A stretch of 64,000 nucleotides of DNA from the NCBI RefSeq assembly GCF_014174375.1, contig NZ_JABEQE010000016.1, positions 1 through 64,000 of the forward strand, given 5' to 3'. The translations under genes and the position numbers were made by a program. Positions 63,640 through 64,000 of the stretch are shown piece by piece. Below the pieces are notes generated by a model. The model was not told the DNA's origin. It saw nothing but the letters and a program-made list of their open reading frames with translations, and searched no databases. The stretch comes from Gluconacetobacter asukensis. GTDB lineage: Bacteria; Pseudomonadota; Alphaproteobacteria; Acetobacterales; Acetobacteraceae. The stretch's first letter is position 1. The number at the start of each line of letters is the position of its first letter.

Positions 63640-64000
63640 TCAAAAATGCACACGCACGCCGCCGAAGACGGCACGCGGCGACCCGGCATAGATCGACCCG
63701 GTCCGGGTCGCGAGAACCGCCGCCCCGGCCTGCGTGCCATCGGCCTGCAGTACGTCGGCAATGTTCGTCGCCCCGGCAACGTAAGTCTGGTTGGCAAGAT
63801 TCTGCACCTCGATATAGGTATGCAGCCGGTGCACCCAGCCGAGACGTTTCGGCGGATCGTAATGCAGCTCCAGGTTCACCAGCTGATAGGCCGGCGCGCG
63901 CAGGCGATTGGCATTGTCCAGCCAGTAATCGCTCCGCCAGGTCACCTCGACATAGCCGCCCAGCCCTTCCAGCGGCCCATCCGGCTGGTCGTAGAGAAAA
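63640..64000 (-). CDS. TonB-dependent receptor, C-terminal part
   Basis: About 119 residues of the C-terminus; the gene continues past the right edge. The frame shows barrel strands (PAYQLVNLELHYDP, HTYIEVQNLANQTYVAG) and ends with the aromatic-terminated strand FGGVRVHF, as outer-membrane receptors do. EVQNLANQTY is the typical penultimate motif. The PepSY gene follows, suggesting siderophore uptake. Ligand unknown. Confidence 0.85.
   Translation of the reverse strand, partial: FLYDQPDGPLEGLGGYVEVTWRSDYWLDNANRLRAPAYQLVNLELHYDPPKRLGWVHRLHTYIEVQNLANQTYVAGATNIADVLQADGTQAGAAVLATRTGSIYAGSPRAVFGGVRVHF

Noticed and set aside
62519-63691. 390-codon plus-strand frame opposite the PepSY gene
   Set aside because: Antisense; its HATHATHAT run is only the reverse reading of the 9-bp tandem repeat.

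Overview
The window is GC-rich DNA (roughly two thirds G+C in genes) from an alphaproteobacterium. FeoAB with a Cys-rich partner, a B12-riboswitch uptake cluster, SfnB-type oxidoreductases and the general protein style suggest the acetic acid bacterium family (Acetobacteraceae), perhaps a Gluconacetobacter-like genus. The family assignment is inference; no rRNA or tRNA gene is present to confirm it.

Layout. 1-3.1 kb: the 5' end of a probable phosphate permease (pstC) behind a Pho-box-like site, and a PAS-PAS-GAF-GGDEF-EAL c-di-GMP protein with a GEDEF variant. 3.1-5.8 kb: an AT-richer gap and several small secreted or membrane proteins. 5.8-10 kb: an exported amidohydrolase, a small membrane protein, and a GT4 glycosyltransferase paired with a LpxH-like metallophosphoesterase. 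10-21.6 kb: one tightly overlapping minus-strand operon, actABCDEF - small membrane protein - sco - ctaCDEF. It encodes Alternative Complex III (quinol:cytochrome c oxidoreductase) followed by a complete caa3-type oxidase whose subunit I has the YS motif of type A2 enzymes. This is a self-contained quinol-to-oxygen branch of the respiratory chain.

21.8-29 kb: vitamin B12 uptake (cobalamin riboswitch, TonB receptor, BtuF, BtuC, BtuD), a divergent CobC-type phosphatase and an MntH manganese transporter. 29-33.4 kb: a small secreted protein, a 131-bp structured repeat, feoA-feoB, a FeoB-associated Cys-rich protein and an SPFH protein. 33.5-41 kb: a TonB receptor of lower G+C that abuts a truncated ABC permease, then an organosulfur-type operon with a substrate-binding protein and three tandem SfnB/DszC-like flavin oxidoreductases. 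41-45.9 kb: an adenosine-deaminase-like enzyme with an altered active-site motif, an ornithine-cyclodeaminase/mu-crystallin protein, a photolyase, a small protein and a nitronate monooxygenase.

46-61 kb is a fatty-acid beta-oxidation block: a TetR regulator, thioesterase, acyl-CoA dehydrogenase, fused 3-hydroxyacyl-CoA dehydrogenase/enoyl-CoA hydratase and thiolase on one strand; ETF-QO, ETF beta, ETF alpha, FadL porin and FadD ligase on the other. Similar CTAACG/CGTTAG-type inverted repeats lie by the regulator and in the divergent control region, suggesting one regulon. 61-64 kb: a small lipoprotein, a second Sco protein, the second copy of the 131-bp repeat, a PepSY membrane protein with an in-frame 9-bp tandem repeat, and the end of another TonB receptor.

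The most novel-looking signal is the 131-bp repeat (29683-29813 and 62055-62185). The copies are equal in length and nearly identical except in one hairpin, where the differences are compensatory and keep a 7-bp stem.
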